A DNA stretch of 12,801 nucleotides from an uncultured Clostridium sp. Lineage in GTDB: Bacteria; Bacillota; Clostridia; Peptostreptococcales; Peptostreptococcaceae. Positions 1 to 9,774 of the stretch are shown in pieces (positions within the stretch are counted from its first letter, which is position 1; each line of letters begins with the position of its first letter). The stretch is taken from the NCBI GenBank assembly GCA_900557165.1, contig USRS01000076.1, forward strand, positions 1 to 12,801, written 5' to 3'. The notes beneath the pieces are model-generated. The model had not been told where the DNA came from and searched no databases. It saw only the letters and a list, made by a program, of their open reading frames with translations. Made by a program: the position numbers and the translations under genes.

Positions 1-54
1 AGCACTTGACTTTTAATCAAGGTGTCCGGAGTTCGAATCTCCGATGGGTCACCA
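1..54 (+). tRNA. tRNA-Lys (anticodon UUU), 3' part only
   Basis: The window opens inside a tRNA gene; roughly the first 22 bases (acceptor 5' strand and most of the D arm) lie to the left. The anticodon stem cttga/tcaag (5-9 with 17-21) encloses the seven-base loop cttttaa, whose anticodon at 12-14 is TTT, reading lysine AAA/AAG codons. The T arm is cggag/ctccg (27-31 with 39-43) around ttcgaat. The 3' acceptor strand is atgggtc (44-50), followed by discriminator A51 and an encoded CCA at 52-54. A terminator follows at once, so this is the last gene of its transcript. Confidence 0.95.
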
Positions 55-62
55 ATTTATAT

Positions 63-101
63 AAAAACCATGTGTAAATGATTATTTGCACATGGTTTTT
101 T
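63..101 (+). terminator. Intrinsic terminator after tRNA-Lys
   Basis: A 17-bp stem pairs 63-79 with 84-100, with a single T-G wobble (75 with 88) and the four-base loop gatt. The core is ccatgtg/cacatgg. The 3' arm runs into six T residues at 96-101. It lies 9 nt after the encoded CCA and ends the tRNA transcript. The A-rich 5' flank would also allow some activity in the reverse direction. Confidence 0.92.
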
Positions 102-212
102 CGTGTTTTCTATATTACTATTTACTTTTTAGATGCATACTTGTACTATAAGATTGAAATGATATGTTAATGGGTAAAATAAGGTTATTATTCATTAGAA
201 ATTATAATATTA

Positions 213-221
213 TGGTATAAT
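213..221 (+). promoter_or_regulatory. Probable extended -10 promoter of uvrBA
   Basis: TATAAT at 216-221 is preceded by TGG (213-215), giving an extended -10 element of the vegetative sigma type. No good -35 box is visible; ttcatt at 191-196 would be 19 nt away. The start codon lies 39 nt downstream of the hexamer. The preceding tRNA unit is closed by a terminator, so uvrB needs its own promoter in this gap. No complete Gram-positive LexA box (GAAC-N4-GTTC type) is seen between 102 and 260. Confidence 0.5.
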
Positions 222-260
222 TTAATAATGTAAATTAGTGTTCGGAAGGAGTGAAGATAT

Positions 261-2231
261 ATGGATTTTGAACTTCAGTCAGATTTTAAACCTATGGGCG
301 ACCAACCAGAAGCTATAAAAGACATAGTTACATCTATAAATAATGATGAAAAATTTCAAACATTATTAGGGGTAACTGGTTCGGGTAAAACATTTACTAT
401 GGCAAATATAATAAGGGAAGTAAAAAAACCAACATTAATACTGGCTCATAATAAAACTTTAGCAGCTCAGCTATATAGTGAATTTAAAGAATTTTTCCCT
501 AATAATGCAGTTGAATATTTTGTAAGTTACTATGATTATTATCAACCAGAAGCTTATGTGGCATCAAGTGATACATATATAGAAAAAGATGCAAGTATAA
601 ATGATGAAATAGATAAATTAAGACATTCAGCCACTGCATCCATATTAGAAAGAGATGATGTAATAGTAGTATCTTCAGTTTCATGTATATACGGTATTGG
701 GGATCCAGATGATTATAAAAAACTTATGTTATCTCTTAGACCAGGAATGGAAATGGACAGAGATGAATTAATCAGAAAGCTCGTATCAATTCAATATGAA
801 AGAAATGATATTAACTTTATTAGAGGAACTTTCAGAGTTAGAGGAGATATATTAGAGCTATTTCCTGCTAGTAATGATGAAAGAGCTATAAGAATAGAAT
901 TTTTTGGTGATGAAATAGACAGAATAGTAGAGATAGATTATGTTACAGGAAAAATTTTAGGGACTAGAAATTACGTAGCTATATTCCCTGCATCACATTA
1001 CGTTACAACTCCAGAAAAAGTTGCTCATGCAGTTGAAGCAATAGAGAATGAATTATCACAAAGGGTTAAATATTTTAAAGAGCATGATAAGTTATTAGAA
1101 GCTCAAAGAATAGAACAAAGAACAAAATATGATATAGAAATGTTAAATGAGATAGGAACTTGTCAAGGGATAGAAAATTATTCTAGACATATAACTGGAA
1201 GAGAAGAAGGAGAAAAACCTTATACTTTAATGAATTTCTTCCCAGATGATTTTTTATTAATTGTTGATGAATCACATGTTACTATACCTCAAGTTAGAGG
1301 GATGTATGCAGGTGACAGATCAAGAAAGCAATCATTAATAGAAAATGGATTTAGATTACCTTCAGCTTATGACAATAGACCTTTAAATTTTGAGGAATTT
1401 GAAGAAAATATAAATCAAGTATTATTTGTTTCAGCAACACCAGGACCTTATGAAATTGAGCATTCTACAACTGTAACAGAGCAAATAATAAGACCTACAG
1501 GATTACTTGATCCAATAATAGAAGTTAGACCAATTGAAAATCAAATAGATAATTTAGTTGGAGAAATAAATCAAGTAATTGAAAAAGGTGAAAGAGTTTT
1601 AATCACCACATTGACTAAGAAAATGAGTGAGGATTTAACTAACTATTTAAAAGAAATAGGAATTAAGGTTAAATACTTGCATTCAGATATAGACACATTA
1701 GAGAGAACTGAGATAATTAGAGACTTAAGACTTGGTAAATTTGATGTATTAGTGGGTATAAACTTACTTAGAGAAGGTTTAGATATACCAGAAGTTTCAT
1801 TGGTGGCTATTTTAGATGCAGATAAAGAAGGTTTCTTAAGATCTGAAACTTCTTTAATACAAACAGTTGGACGTGCAGCTAGAAACTCAGAAGGTAGAGT
1901 TATAATGTATGCTGATAAAATAACTCGTTCAATGGCAGCTACTATTGAAGAAACTAAAAGAAGAAGAGAAATACAAGATCAATATAATAAAGAACATAAC
2001 ATTATTCCAAAAACAATTAAAAAGAGTGTTAGAGATAGTATTGAAACACTTAAACCAGCAGATGATGAAGTTGTATTTGGAATTTGTGAGAGTGAAGATG
2101 AATACGATGTTCAAAATAATATAGAAGCTTTACAAAAAGAAATAATGGAAGCTGCTCAAAATTTACAGTTTGAGAGAGCTGCTCAATTGAGAGATAAGAT
2201 AAAAGAGTTGGAAGAAAGGATAAAAAATTAA
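261..2231 (+). CDS. uvrB: UvrB, excision nuclease helicase subunit
   Basis: UvrB is the damage-verifying subunit of bacterial nucleotide excision repair: UvrA loads it at lesions and it then recruits UvrC for incision. The 656-residue protein is full length for the family. Visible motifs are Walker A GVTGSGKT (37-44), the aromatic beta-hairpin that inserts between DNA strands (about 89-113, containing YDYYQPEAY), DESH helicase motif II (336-339), SAT motif III (391-393), QTVGRAARN motif VI (534-542), and a C-terminal UVR coiled-coil motif (about 620-655) that contacts UvrC. The ATG is preceded by AAGGAG at 246-251 with 9-nt spacing. Its stop codon shares one base with the uvrA start, so the two subunits are probably co-transcribed and translationally coupled. 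Nothing is truncated or missing. Confidence 0.98.
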   Translation: MDFELQSDFKPMGDQPEAIKDIVTSINNDEKFQTLLGVTGSGKTFTMANIIREVKKPTLILAHNKTLAAQLYSEFKEFFPNNAVEYFVSYYDYYQPEAYVASSDTYIEKDASINDEIDKLRHSATASILERDDVIVVSSVSCIYGIGDPDDYKKLMLSLRPGMEMDRDELIRKLVSIQYERNDINFIRGTFRVRGDILELFPASNDERAIRIEFFGDEIDRIVEIDYVTGKILGTRNYVAIFPASHYVTTPEKVAHAVEAIENELSQRVKYFKEHDKLLEAQRIEQRTKYDIEMLNEIGTCQGIENYSRHITGREEGEKPYTLMNFFPDDFLLIVDESHVTIPQVRGMYAGDRSRKQSLIENGFRLPSAYDNRPLNFEEFEENINQVLFVSATPGPYEIEHSTTVTEQIIRPTGLLDPIIEVRPIENQIDNLVGEINQVIEKGERVLITTLTKKMSEDLTNYLKEIGIKVKYLHSDIDTLERTEIIRDLRLGKFDVLVGINLLREGLDIPEVSLVAILDADKEGFLRSETSLIQTVGRAARNSEGRVIMYADKITRSMAATIEETKRRREIQDQYNKEHNIIPKTIKKSVRDSIETLKPADDEVVFGICESEDEYDVQNNIEALQKEIMEAAQNLQFERAAQLRDKIKELEERIKN

Positions 2232-5056
2232 TGGAAGATAAAATCGTTATAAGAGGTGCAAAAGAGCATAACCTTAAAAATGTCAGCTTAGAACTTCCAA
2301 GAAATAAATTTATAGTTTTCACAGGGCTATCAGGTTCTGGAAAATCTTCCTTAGCATTTGACACAATTTATGCAGAAGGACAAAGAAGATATGTTGAAAG
2401 TTTATCATCATATGCAAGACAGTTTTTAGGACAAATGGAAAAACCTAATGTTGAATATATAGAAGGGTTATCACCAGCTATATCAATAGATCAAAAAACA
2501 ACATCGAGAAATCCTCGTTCTACAGTTGGTACAGTAACAGAAATTTATGATTATTTAAGACTTCTATTTGCAAGAGTAGGAGATGTTCACTGTCCAATAT
2601 GTAATAAACCAATATCACAAATGACCATACAAGAGATAGTTGATAAAATTTTAGAATTTCCAGAAAGAACTAAACTACAAATTTTATCTCCTGTGGTTAG
2701 AGGACAAAAAGGAACACATAAAAAATTAATTGATAGTATTGCTAAAGATGGTTTCGTAAGAATTAGAGTAGATGGAGAAAATCATGAAGTTACAGATGAA
2801 ATAGAATTAAATAAAAATCAAAAACATAATATAGAAGTTGTGGTAGATAGAATAGTAGTAAAGGACGGAATAGAAGCTAGACTTGCTGACTCCATAGAAA
2901 CAGCAGTTAAACTATCTGATGGGCTTGTAATTGCTCAAATAATAGATGGAGAAGAAACTTTATTCTCTACAAAATTTGCCTGTCCAGAACATGGAATAGG
3001 TATAGAAGAGCTATCTCCAAGAATGTTTTCATTTAATGCTCCATTTGGTGCTTGTGATGTGTGTAATGGTTTAGGAGAAAGTAGAGAAGTTGACCCAGAA
3101 CTTGTTATACCAAATAAAGAATTAAGTATTAAGCAAGGAGCCATCGCTGCCTGGGGGAATGTAAGTACTGGTGATGACACATATTATAGTAAAATGGTAC
3201 AAAGTTTAGCTGCACACTTTAATGTATCTTTAGACACTCCATTTAAAGATTTACCAGAAGATTTCGTTCAAGAATTACTTTATGGTGAAAATAATATAAT
3301 GGTTGAATTTGTATTTGATTCTAAATTTGGAGGAAGAAGAGAATATAAAGCACCATTTGAAGGAGTTATAGTAAATCTAGAGAGAAGATACAGAGAAACT
3401 AATTCAGAGTATTCTAGAGAAAAAATCGAAGAATATATGGCAGAAATACCTTGTCCAAGATGCAAAGGTAACAGACTTAAAAAAGAAGTTTTATCTGTTT
3501 TAATAGGTGGAAAAAATATAATTGAAGTAACAGATTTATCAGTAAAAGACTTATTAAATTTTGTTGATAATTTAGAATTAAGTGAAAAAAATAAATTTAT
3601 AGCACATGAAATATTAAAAGAAATAAAAGAAAGAGCATCTTTCTTAAGAGATGTTGGATTAGAATACTTAACATTATCTAGAAAGGCAGGTACATTATCA
3701 GGAGGAGAAGCTCAAAGAATTAGACTTGCTACTCAAATAGGTTCTGCTTTAGTTGGTGTTTTATATGTACTTGATGAACCAAGTATAGGTCTTCATCAAA
3801 GGGATAATGAAAAATTAATAGGAACCCTTAGACATTTAACTGACATAGGAAATACTTTAATAGTTGTTGAACATGATGAAGATACTATGAGAGAAGCTGA
3901 CTATGTGGTTGATATTGGACCAGGTGCAGGAGTACATGGAGGACAAATAGTAGCTCAAGGTACTTTAGATGAAATTTTAGAAAATCCAAAATCTATGACA
4001 GGTTTATATTTAAGTGGTAAAAAAGTAATTGAAATTCCAGAGCACACAAGAGAAGGTAATGGAAACTTTATAGAAATTAAGGGTGCTAAAGAAAATAACT
4101 TAAAAAATATAAATGCTAAAATACCTCTTGGAAAATTTGTATGTATAACAGGAGTTTCTGGTTCAGGAAAAAGTTCATTAATTAACTCTATACTTTATAA
4201 AGGTGTAGCAAGTAAAGTTAATAGATTAAGACAAAGACCAGGAAAACATAAAGAGATATTAGGATTAGAAAATATAGATAAAGTAATAAATATAGATCAA
4301 AGCCCAATAGGAAGAACGCCAAGATCAAATCCGGCAACTTACACAGGAGTATTTGATCAAATAAGAGATTTATTTGCTACAACTAACGAAGCTAAAGCTA
4401 GAGGATACAAAAAAGGAAGATTTAGTTTCAATGTTAAAGGCGGTAGATGTGAAGCTTGTAAAGGTGATGGTATAATAAAAATAGAAATGCATTTCTTACC
4501 TGATGTATATGTGCCTTGTGAAATATGTAAAGGTGAGAGATATAATAGAGAAACACTTCAAGTTAAGTACAAAGATAAAAGTATAGCAGATGTACTTGAT
4601 ATGAATGTGGAAGAAGCATTAGAATTCTTTGAAAATATACCATCAATAAAAAGAAAATTAGAGACATTAATGGATGTGGGACTTTCTTATATTAAACTTG
4701 GTCAACCTTCTACTCAATTATCAGGAGGAGAAGCTCAAAGAATTAAATTAGCAACAGAATTAAGCAAAAGACCAACAGGAAAAACTTTATATATCCTTGA
4801 TGAACCTACAACAGGACTTCATATGGCAGATGTTGATAAGTTAATTCAAGTTTTACAAAGACTTGCTGACACTGGAAATACAATAGTTGTTATAGAGCAT
4901 AATTTAGATGTTATAAAAACTTGTGATTATATTATCGACTTAGGACCAGAAGGTGGAGATAAAGGTGGTAAAATAATTGCAAAAGGAACACCAAGAGAAG
5001 TATCTCAAGTGGAAGATTCATATACAGGGCAATTCCTAAAAAAATATTTTGAATAA
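2231..5056 (+). CDS. uvrA: UvrA, excision nuclease ATPase subunit
   Basis: UvrA is the dimeric ABC-type ATPase that detects helix distortions and hands the DNA to UvrB. The 941 residues are the usual length. Two nucleotide-binding domains are visible: Walker A GLSGSGKS (32-39) and GVSGSGKS (641-648), signatures LSGGEAQR (489-496) and LSGGEAQR (830-837), and Walker B LDEP followed by conserved GLH (about 514-522 and 856-864). Zinc modules are C121/C124 with C408/C411, C740/C743 with C763/C766, and C251/H254 with C275/C278. In the last one the second ligand position is His, where E. coli has Cys. The start overlaps the uvrB stop as TAATG, with ribosome site AAAGGA at 2215-2220 inside the uvrB end. 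A hairpin follows the gene, so uvrBA may form one unit. Confidence 0.98.
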   Translation: MEDKIVIRGAKEHNLKNVSLELPRNKFIVFTGLSGSGKSSLAFDTIYAEGQRRYVESLSSYARQFLGQMEKPNVEYIEGLSPAISIDQKTTSRNPRSTVGTVTEIYDYLRLLFARVGDVHCPICNKPISQMTIQEIVDKILEFPERTKLQILSPVVRGQKGTHKKLIDSIAKDGFVRIRVDGENHEVTDEIELNKNQKHNIEVVVDRIVVKDGIEARLADSIETAVKLSDGLVIAQIIDGEETLFSTKFACPEHGIGIEELSPRMFSFNAPFGACDVCNGLGESREVDPELVIPNKELSIKQGAIAAWGNVSTGDDTYYSKMVQSLAAHFNVSLDTPFKDLPEDFVQELLYGENNIMVEFVFDSKFGGRREYKAPFEGVIVNLERRYRETNSEYSREKIEEYMAEIPCPRCKGNRLKKEVLSVLIGGKNIIEVTDLSVKDLLNFVDNLELSEKNKFIAHEILKEIKERASFLRDVGLEYLTLSRKAGTLSGGEAQRIRLATQIGSALVGVLYVLDEPSIGLHQRDNEKLIGTLRHLTDIGNTLIVVEHDEDTMREADYVVDIGPGAGVHGGQIVAQGTLDEILENPKSMTGLYLSGKKVIEIPEHTREGNGNFIEIKGAKENNLKNINAKIPLGKFVCITGVSGSGKSSLINSILYKGVASKVNRLRQRPGKHKEILGLENIDKVINIDQSPIGRTPRSNPATYTGVFDQIRDLFATTNEAKARGYKKGRFSFNVKGGRCEACKGDGIIKIEMHFLPDVYVPCEICKGERYNRETLQVKYKDKSIADVLDMNVEEALEFFENIPSIKRKLETLMDVGLSYIKLGQPSTQLSGGEAQRIKLATELSKRPTGKTLYILDEPTTGLHMADVDKLIQVLQRLADTGNTIVVIEHNLDVIKTCDYIIDLGPEGGDKGGKIIAKGTPREVSQVEDSYTGQFLKKYFE

Positions 5057-5080
5057 AAAATATAATATCAAATTAAATAT

Positions 5081-5111
5081 AAACTTCTAACTTATATAAG
5101 TTAGAAGTTTT
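5081..5111 (+). terminator. Possible intrinsic terminator between uvrA and uvrC
   Basis: A perfect 14-bp inverted repeat pairs 5081-5094 with 5097-5110, separated by only ta; in RNA the innermost pairs would open to give a real loop. The stem has only three G-C pairs. The 3' arm runs into tttt (5108-5111) and then attata, a broken T tract. It begins 24 nt after the uvrA stop. It probably ends or attenuates uvrBA transcription before uvrC, but it is AT-rich, and some read-through is plausible. Confidence 0.55.
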
Positions 5112-5170
5112 ATTATAGGGAAAGATATAAATGAAATTTTAGATAAGAAGCTAATTTTGGAGGATCAAAA

Positions 5171-6985
5171 GTGTTTGATATAAAAGAGCAATTAAAAAAA
5201 CTACCAGGGGAACCTGGAGTTTATTTAATGAAAGATGAAAATGATAAAATAATTTATGTTGGAAAGGCTATTTCCTTAAAAAATAGGGTAAGACAATACT
5301 TTCAATCATCTAAAAATCATTCTTCCAAAGTAAAATCAATGGTTAAAAATATAAAATCATTTGAGTATATAATTACAGATTCAGAATTGGAAGCATTGAT
5401 TTTAGAATGTAATTTAATAAAAAAATACAGACCTAAATACAACGTTTTATTAAGAGATGACAAAACATATCCTTATATAAAAGTTACGGTAAATGAAGAT
5501 TATCCAAGGGTTTTAAAAGTTAGAAGAGTTCTTAAAGATAAAGCAAAATATTTTGGACCATATACAAATGTGGAAGCTGTAAATGATACATTAGATGTGA
5601 TTAGAAATATTTATCCCATAAGAACTTGCAATATAGATATTGATAGAGCTATTAAAAACAAGATGAGACCTTGTTTAAATTATCATATAAAAAGGTGTAT
5701 TGGACCTTGTACAGGTCATATTTCTAAAGTAGAATACGACAAAATGATAGAAGAAATACTATTATTTTTATCTGGAAAAGAAGAAAAATTAATAGAAATT
5801 TTAAAAGAAAAAATGAATAAATGTTCCATGGAATTTAATTTTGAAGAGGCTGCTATTTATAGAGATAAAATATTAAATCTTCAAGAAATGATGCAAAAAC
5901 AAAAAATTGATGTATCTACAGATAATGTAAATCAAGATATAATTGCCATGGCTTATAATGATGAAGAAGCCTGTGTGCAATCATTCTTTATTAGACATGG
6001 TAAAGTTGTTGGAAGAGAACATTTTATTTTGGAAGGCACTAAGGATTCAAGTAAAGAAGCTATACTTTCATCTTTTGTAAAGCAATTTTATATGAAGGCG
6101 GAATATATACCAAAAGAAATTATTATAGAAAGTGAAATAGAAGACCAAGTAGTTTTAGAAGAATGGCTATCTAATATAAAAGGTCAAAAAGTTTTTATTA
6201 GAATACCTCAAAAAGGCGATAAAAAAAGTTTGATAGCCATGGTGAAAAAAAATGCTATGGAGTACTTAGAGAAATTCTCAAGTTTAAATAAAAGAAAATA
6301 TGAAAAAAGTGAAGGCGCTTTAATAGAATTAGCTGAAGTGATAGGATTAGAAGAAGCTCCAAGGAGAATAGAATCATATGATATATCTAATATACAAGGA
6401 GTTGACTCTATAGGAGCTATGGTTGTTTTCACCAATGGATTAAAAGATAAAAAAGAATACAGAAGGTATAAAATAAAAACTGTTGAAGGTCCAAATGATT
6501 ATGATTCCATGGCAGAAATTTTAGAAAGAAGATTGCAAAAAGGTGATTTTCCTGATTTAATTTTATTAGATGGAGGAAAGGGTCAAGTTAGTGCTGTACA
6601 AAAAGTTTTTGATAAATATAATATAGATATACCTCTTTGGGGAATGTACAAAGATGATAGACATAGAACAAAGGGATTAATATGTGCTACAAAAGAAATT
6701 GAACTTGATAGAACATCAAATTTATATAGATTTGTGGCAAGTATTCAAGAAGAAGTCCATAACTATGCCATAAGCTATCATAGAAGTTTGAGAAATAAAT
6801 CTTTAACAAAATCAACTTTAGATGATATTCCTGGTGTGGGGGAAAAAAGAAAAAAAGCATTATTATCTCATTTCAAAAATATTGAAGAAATAAAAAATGC
6901 TTCAATAGAAGAATTATCAGAAATTGATGGATTAAATAAAAGAGTGGCACAAAATATTTATGATTATTTTAGAAAGGGAGAGTAA
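5171..6985 (+). CDS. uvrC: UvrC, dual-incision endonuclease
   Basis: UvrC binds the UvrB-DNA complex and cuts on both sides of the lesion. The 604 residues show an N-terminal GIY-YIG nuclease (about 13-93: PGVYLM, IYVGKA, conserved Y29, R39 and E79) for the 3' cut. Next are four cysteines C153, C168, C176 and C180, spaced like those reported to bind [4Fe-4S] in UvrC, then a UVR motif (about 203-238) for UvrB. The RNase H-like domain making the 5' cut has likely catalytic D404 (YDISN), D467 (LLDGGKG) and H530. Tandem helix-hairpin-helix motifs occupy about 551-600 (DDIPGVGEKR). Translation starts at GTG, supported by GGAGGA at 5159-5164 with 6-nt spacing and by alignment of MFDIKEQLKKLPGEPGVY with the family N-terminus. 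hprK follows after 4 nt. Confidence 0.97.
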   Translation: MFDIKEQLKKLPGEPGVYLMKDENDKIIYVGKAISLKNRVRQYFQSSKNHSSKVKSMVKNIKSFEYIITDSELEALILECNLIKKYRPKYNVLLRDDKTYPYIKVTVNEDYPRVLKVRRVLKDKAKYFGPYTNVEAVNDTLDVIRNIYPIRTCNIDIDRAIKNKMRPCLNYHIKRCIGPCTGHISKVEYDKMIEEILLFLSGKEEKLIEILKEKMNKCSMEFNFEEAAIYRDKILNLQEMMQKQKIDVSTDNVNQDIIAMAYNDEEACVQSFFIRHGKVVGREHFILEGTKDSSKEAILSSFVKQFYMKAEYIPKEIIIESEIEDQVVLEEWLSNIKGQKVFIRIPQKGDKKSLIAMVKKNAMEYLEKFSSLNKRKYEKSEGALIELAEVIGLEEAPRRIESYDISNIQGVDSIGAMVVFTNGLKDKKEYRRYKIKTVEGPNDYDSMAEILERRLQKGDFPDLILLDGGKGQVSAVQKVFDKYNIDIPLWGMYKDDRHRTKGLICATKEIELDRTSNLYRFVASIQEEVHNYAISYHRSLRNKSLTKSTLDDIPGVGEKRKKALLSHFKNIEEIKNASIEELSEIDGLNKRVAQNIYDYFRKGE

Positions 6986-6989
6986 ATAA

Positions 6990-7922
6990 TTGATAGAGAC
7001 AGTAAAAGACAGAGTATCCATATCTCAATTGATGAGAGATTTAAATTTAGAAGTAGTTTATATGCCAGAGAAAGAAGAATATTTTGTAGAATCTGAAGAT
7101 GTGAATAGAACAGGTTTACCTTTAGCTGGATATTTTGAATATTTTCCTTATGAAAGAATTCAAATAATAGGTAAAACAGAGTATACTTATTTTCAAAATA
7201 TAAGCAAAAAAGAAAGAGAAGAAGTATTAGATAAATTTTTCTCATATGAGATTCCTGTTTTAATAGTAACTAGAGGATTAGAAGTAGATAAAGATATAAT
7301 AAAAAAGGCTAAAAAATATCAAAGAATAGTTTTAAGTAGTAAAAGTAATACGACTAGATTTATAAATAGATTATCTAATTATTTAGATAGTAAGTTAGCA
7401 CCTCATGTGACAATACATGGAGTTTTAGTTGATGTATATGGAATAGGAGTATTAATAAAAGGAGAAAGTAGTATAGGAAAATCAGAAACTGCTTTGGAAT
7501 TAATACAAAAAGGTCATAGATTAGTTGCAGATGATGCTGTTGAAATAAGAAAAGTTGATGAAAGTAGATTAGTAGGTCAAGCACCAGAATTACTTAAACA
7601 TTATATGGAAATAAGGGGGATAGGAATAATCGATGTTAAAAGTTTATATGGTGTTGGTGCCATAAAAAATCAAAAGGCGATAGACTTAGTAATTGAACTT
7701 GAAAATTGGAACCAAAAAAAATATTACGATAGACTGGGACTAGACAGGGAGTATGAAGAAATACTTGGAAAAGAAATTGAAAAGTTAGTAATACCTGTTA
7801 AGCCGGGAAGAAATACATCTATGATAATAGAAGTTGCTGCTATGAACTTTAGACAAAAGGGAATGGGAATAGATGCAGCTAAGGAATTTACAGAAAAGCT
7901 ATCACAGGCTATTGATAAATAA
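6990..7922 (+). CDS. hprK: HPr kinase/phosphorylase
   Basis: HprK phosphorylates HPr of the sugar phosphotransferase system on its regulatory serine (Ser46 in well-studied Firmicutes) and removes the phosphate by phosphorolysis, setting CcpA-dependent carbon catabolite repression. The 310 residues match the family. An N-terminal regulatory domain (about 1-130) precedes the kinase domain, which carries conserved H139 (APHVTIHG), P-loop GESSIGKS (158-165), acidic pair D181-D182, signature MEIRGIGIIDV (206-216) and the C-terminal VKPGRN (270-275). The start is TTG, chosen because AAAGGGAG (6973-6980) sits 9 nt upstream and because it gives the expected N-terminus. With 4 nt between the uvrC stop and this start, the two genes are almost certainly one operon. 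No lgt gene follows, although lgt commonly follows hprK in bacilli. Confidence 0.97.
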   Translation: MIETVKDRVSISQLMRDLNLEVVYMPEKEEYFVESEDVNRTGLPLAGYFEYFPYERIQIIGKTEYTYFQNISKKEREEVLDKFFSYEIPVLIVTRGLEVDKDIIKKAKKYQRIVLSSKSNTTRFINRLSNYLDSKLAPHVTIHGVLVDVYGIGVLIKGESSIGKSETALELIQKGHRLVADDAVEIRKVDESRLVGQAPELLKHYMEIRGIGIIDVKSLYGVGAIKNQKAIDLVIELENWNQKKYYDRLGLDREYEEILGKEIEKLVIPVKPGRNTSMIIEVAAMNFRQKGMGIDAAKEFTEKLSQAIDK

Positions 7923-7936
7923 TAATTAAAATAAAA

Positions 7937-7973
7937 AGGGAGCTATGATATTTTTATAAATTCATAACTCCCT
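7937..7973. terminator. Terminator-like hairpin between convergent hprK and hydA
   Basis: The arms agggagctatga (7937-7948) and tcataactccct (7962-7973) pair over 12 positions with one C/A mismatch (7943/7967), which becomes a G-U wobble in the minus-strand transcript. Read on the minus strand the stem is followed by tttttattttaa, a good T tract, so it is strongest as the end of the hydCBA transcript. On the plus strand the tail taatttattt is weaker but may still end uvrC-hprK transcripts. It lies between two convergent genes with stops at 7922 and 8007. Confidence 0.75.
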
Positions 7974-8006
7974 AATTTATTTAATTTAAATTAATCAAAT
8001 TTTATT

Positions 8007-9767
8007 TTAAGCTTCTACTTCAGCGAATATATTGCTTTTATCAGAGTATTTAGTGTGAAGCAAATCATGAGCTTTATGTCCTCCTCTTTCACCTAAGAAT
8101 TCATCATATAACTTGATGATATCTGGATTATGGTGAGAAAGACGATCTTTTTTATGAGCGTCTATTTCATATAAAGCTTTAGCTCTAGCTTTAACTATAT
8201 CATAGTCACCATGGTTATAAGGTTGACCTCCACCAGAAACACATCCACCAGGACAAGCCATTATTTCTATTAAATGATATTTAGAATTTCCTTGTCTTAA
8301 CTCATCCATTAATTTTCTTGCATTTCCTAAACTACTTGTGGCAGCTACATTTACAGTATGACCTGCAATTTCTAGAGAGGCTTCTTTTATACCAGTCATT
8401 CCTCTGACTTCTTTGAAATCTAAAGAAGGAGCTTCTTCTTTAGTTATATCATGATAAGCAGTTCTAAGGGCAGCTTCTAAGACACCACCAGTAGCACCAA
8501 ATATGTCAGCAGCACCAGTAGAATAACCAAGAGGGCTATCAAATTCAGCTTCTTCTAGATTATCTAACTCGATACCAGCTTCTTTAATCATTCTAGCTAA
8601 TTCTCTAGTAGTTAAAGATATGTCAGTATCTAAGTAACCATCTCTACCTAACTCTTCTCTTGATACTTCATATTTTTTAGCAACACAAGGCATTATAGAC
8701 ATAACTATTACTTCATCAGGTTTTTTATTTAAAACTTTTTCAGCAAAATAATGTCTAGCTATTGGAGAGAACATGCTTTGAGGAGATTTACAAGTAGATA
8801 AATGTTGTAATAAGTCGGGATATTCATGTTCCATAAAGTTTACCCAAGCTGGACAACAACTAGTTAATATAGGTAAATTTTTGCCTTTAACGAATCTATT
8901 TACGAACTCATTAGCTTCTTCCATAATAGTTAAGTCAGCAGCGAAGTTAGTATCAAATACATAATCAAAACCTAAAGCTTTTAGAGCAGCAACCATTTTA
9001 CCAGTAGATATAGAACCAGGTTCTAGTCCAAAAGATTCGCCTAAAGCGACTCTTACAGCAGGAGCAGTTTGAACTATAACTGGTTTTTCTTTTTGAGCTA
9101 GAGCAGTCCAAGCTTCACGAGTATTATCTTTTTCAACTAAAGCACCTGTTGGACATACACTTATACATTGACCACAATATGTACAGTTAGTATTTGCTAA
9201 ATCAGCACCAAAGAATGTTGAAACTTCAGTATTAAATCCACGATTAACACCAGATAAAACTTTAACAGTTTGAACTTCGCTACACATAGTTTCACATCTT
9301 CGACATAGTATACATTTAGAATTATCTTTTACTATAGATTTTGTTGATATATCATAAGTACCAGTAGATTGTTCACCATCACTAAATCTTACTTTTCTAA
9401 TTCCTAATTCAGCAGCAATTTCTTGTAATTCACAATCTTTATTTCTTACACAAGATAAACAATCTTTAGGATGGTCAGATAACATTAATTCAACAACATT
9501 TCTTCTAAATTTTAATGCTTCTGGAGAATTAGTATTTACAACCATACCTTCTTTTACTAAAGTACCACAAGCAGGAACTAATTTTCTTCCTGCACTAACC
9601 ATACATACACGACAAGATGCACAGTGATTATCAAATTTTATATCATCCATATGTAAGTGACATAGACTTGGTATTTTAATATTTACTTGTTTAGCAGCTT
9701 CTAATATCATTGTATCAGCAGGTACTGAAACAGCCTTACCATTTATAGTTAAATTGACTAAACTCAT
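8007..9767 (-). CDS. hydA: [FeFe]-hydrogenase catalytic subunit HydA
   Basis: HydA reduces protons to H2 or oxidises H2 at an H-cluster; with HydB and HydC it should form a soluble multimeric hydrogenase. The 586 residues show, in order: an N-terminal [2Fe-2S] domain (C36, C52, C55, C67, with extra C49); a His-ligated [4Fe-4S] site (H99, C103, C106, C112); two [4Fe-4S] sites (C152/155/158 with C205, and C195/198/201 with C162); then the H-cluster domain with TSCCPAW (302-308), MPCVAKKYE (359-367) and ACPGGCVSGGGQP (504-516). The predicted proton-relay Cys is C304 and the cluster ligands are C305, C361, C505 and C509. A small-subunit-like tail follows, fused. I chose the ATG at 9767 because AAGGAGGG (9775-9782) precedes it by 7 nt and MSLVNLTING is the natural domain start; an in-frame ATG at 9809 would overlap hydB and lacks support. 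Confidence 0.95.
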   Translation of the reverse strand: MSLVNLTINGKAVSVPADTMILEAAKQVNIKIPSLCHLHMDDIKFDNHCASCRVCMVSAGRKLVPACGTLVKEGMVVNTNSPEALKFRRNVVELMLSDHPKDCLSCVRNKDCELQEIAAELGIRKVRFSDGEQSTGTYDISTKSIVKDNSKCILCRRCETMCSEVQTVKVLSGVNRGFNTEVSTFFGADLANTNCTYCGQCISVCPTGALVEKDNTREAWTALAQKEKPVIVQTAPAVRVALGESFGLEPGSISTGKMVAALKALGFDYVFDTNFAADLTIMEEANEFVNRFVKGKNLPILTSCCPAWVNFMEHEYPDLLQHLSTCKSPQSMFSPIARHYFAEKVLNKKPDEVIVMSIMPCVAKKYEVSREELGRDGYLDTDISLTTRELARMIKEAGIELDNLEEAEFDSPLGYSTGAADIFGATGGVLEAALRTAYHDITKEEAPSLDFKEVRGMTGIKEASLEIAGHTVNVAATSSLGNARKLMDELRQGNSKYHLIEIMACPGGCVSGGGQPYNHGDYDIVKARAKALYEIDAHKKDRLSHHNPDIIKLYDEFLGERGGHKAHDLLHTKYSDKSNIFAEVEA

Positions 9768-9774
9768 TAATAAA

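Noticed and set aside
2050..2364. Minus-strand open frame across the uvrB/uvrA junction
   Set aside because: It is antisense to two conserved genes, has no ribosome site and resembles no family.
6964..7245. Minus-strand open frame opposite the start of hprK
   Set aside because: Its Leu/Phe/Tyr-rich composition is what the complement of AT-rich coding sequence gives; there is no ribosome site, and hprK is secure on the other strand.
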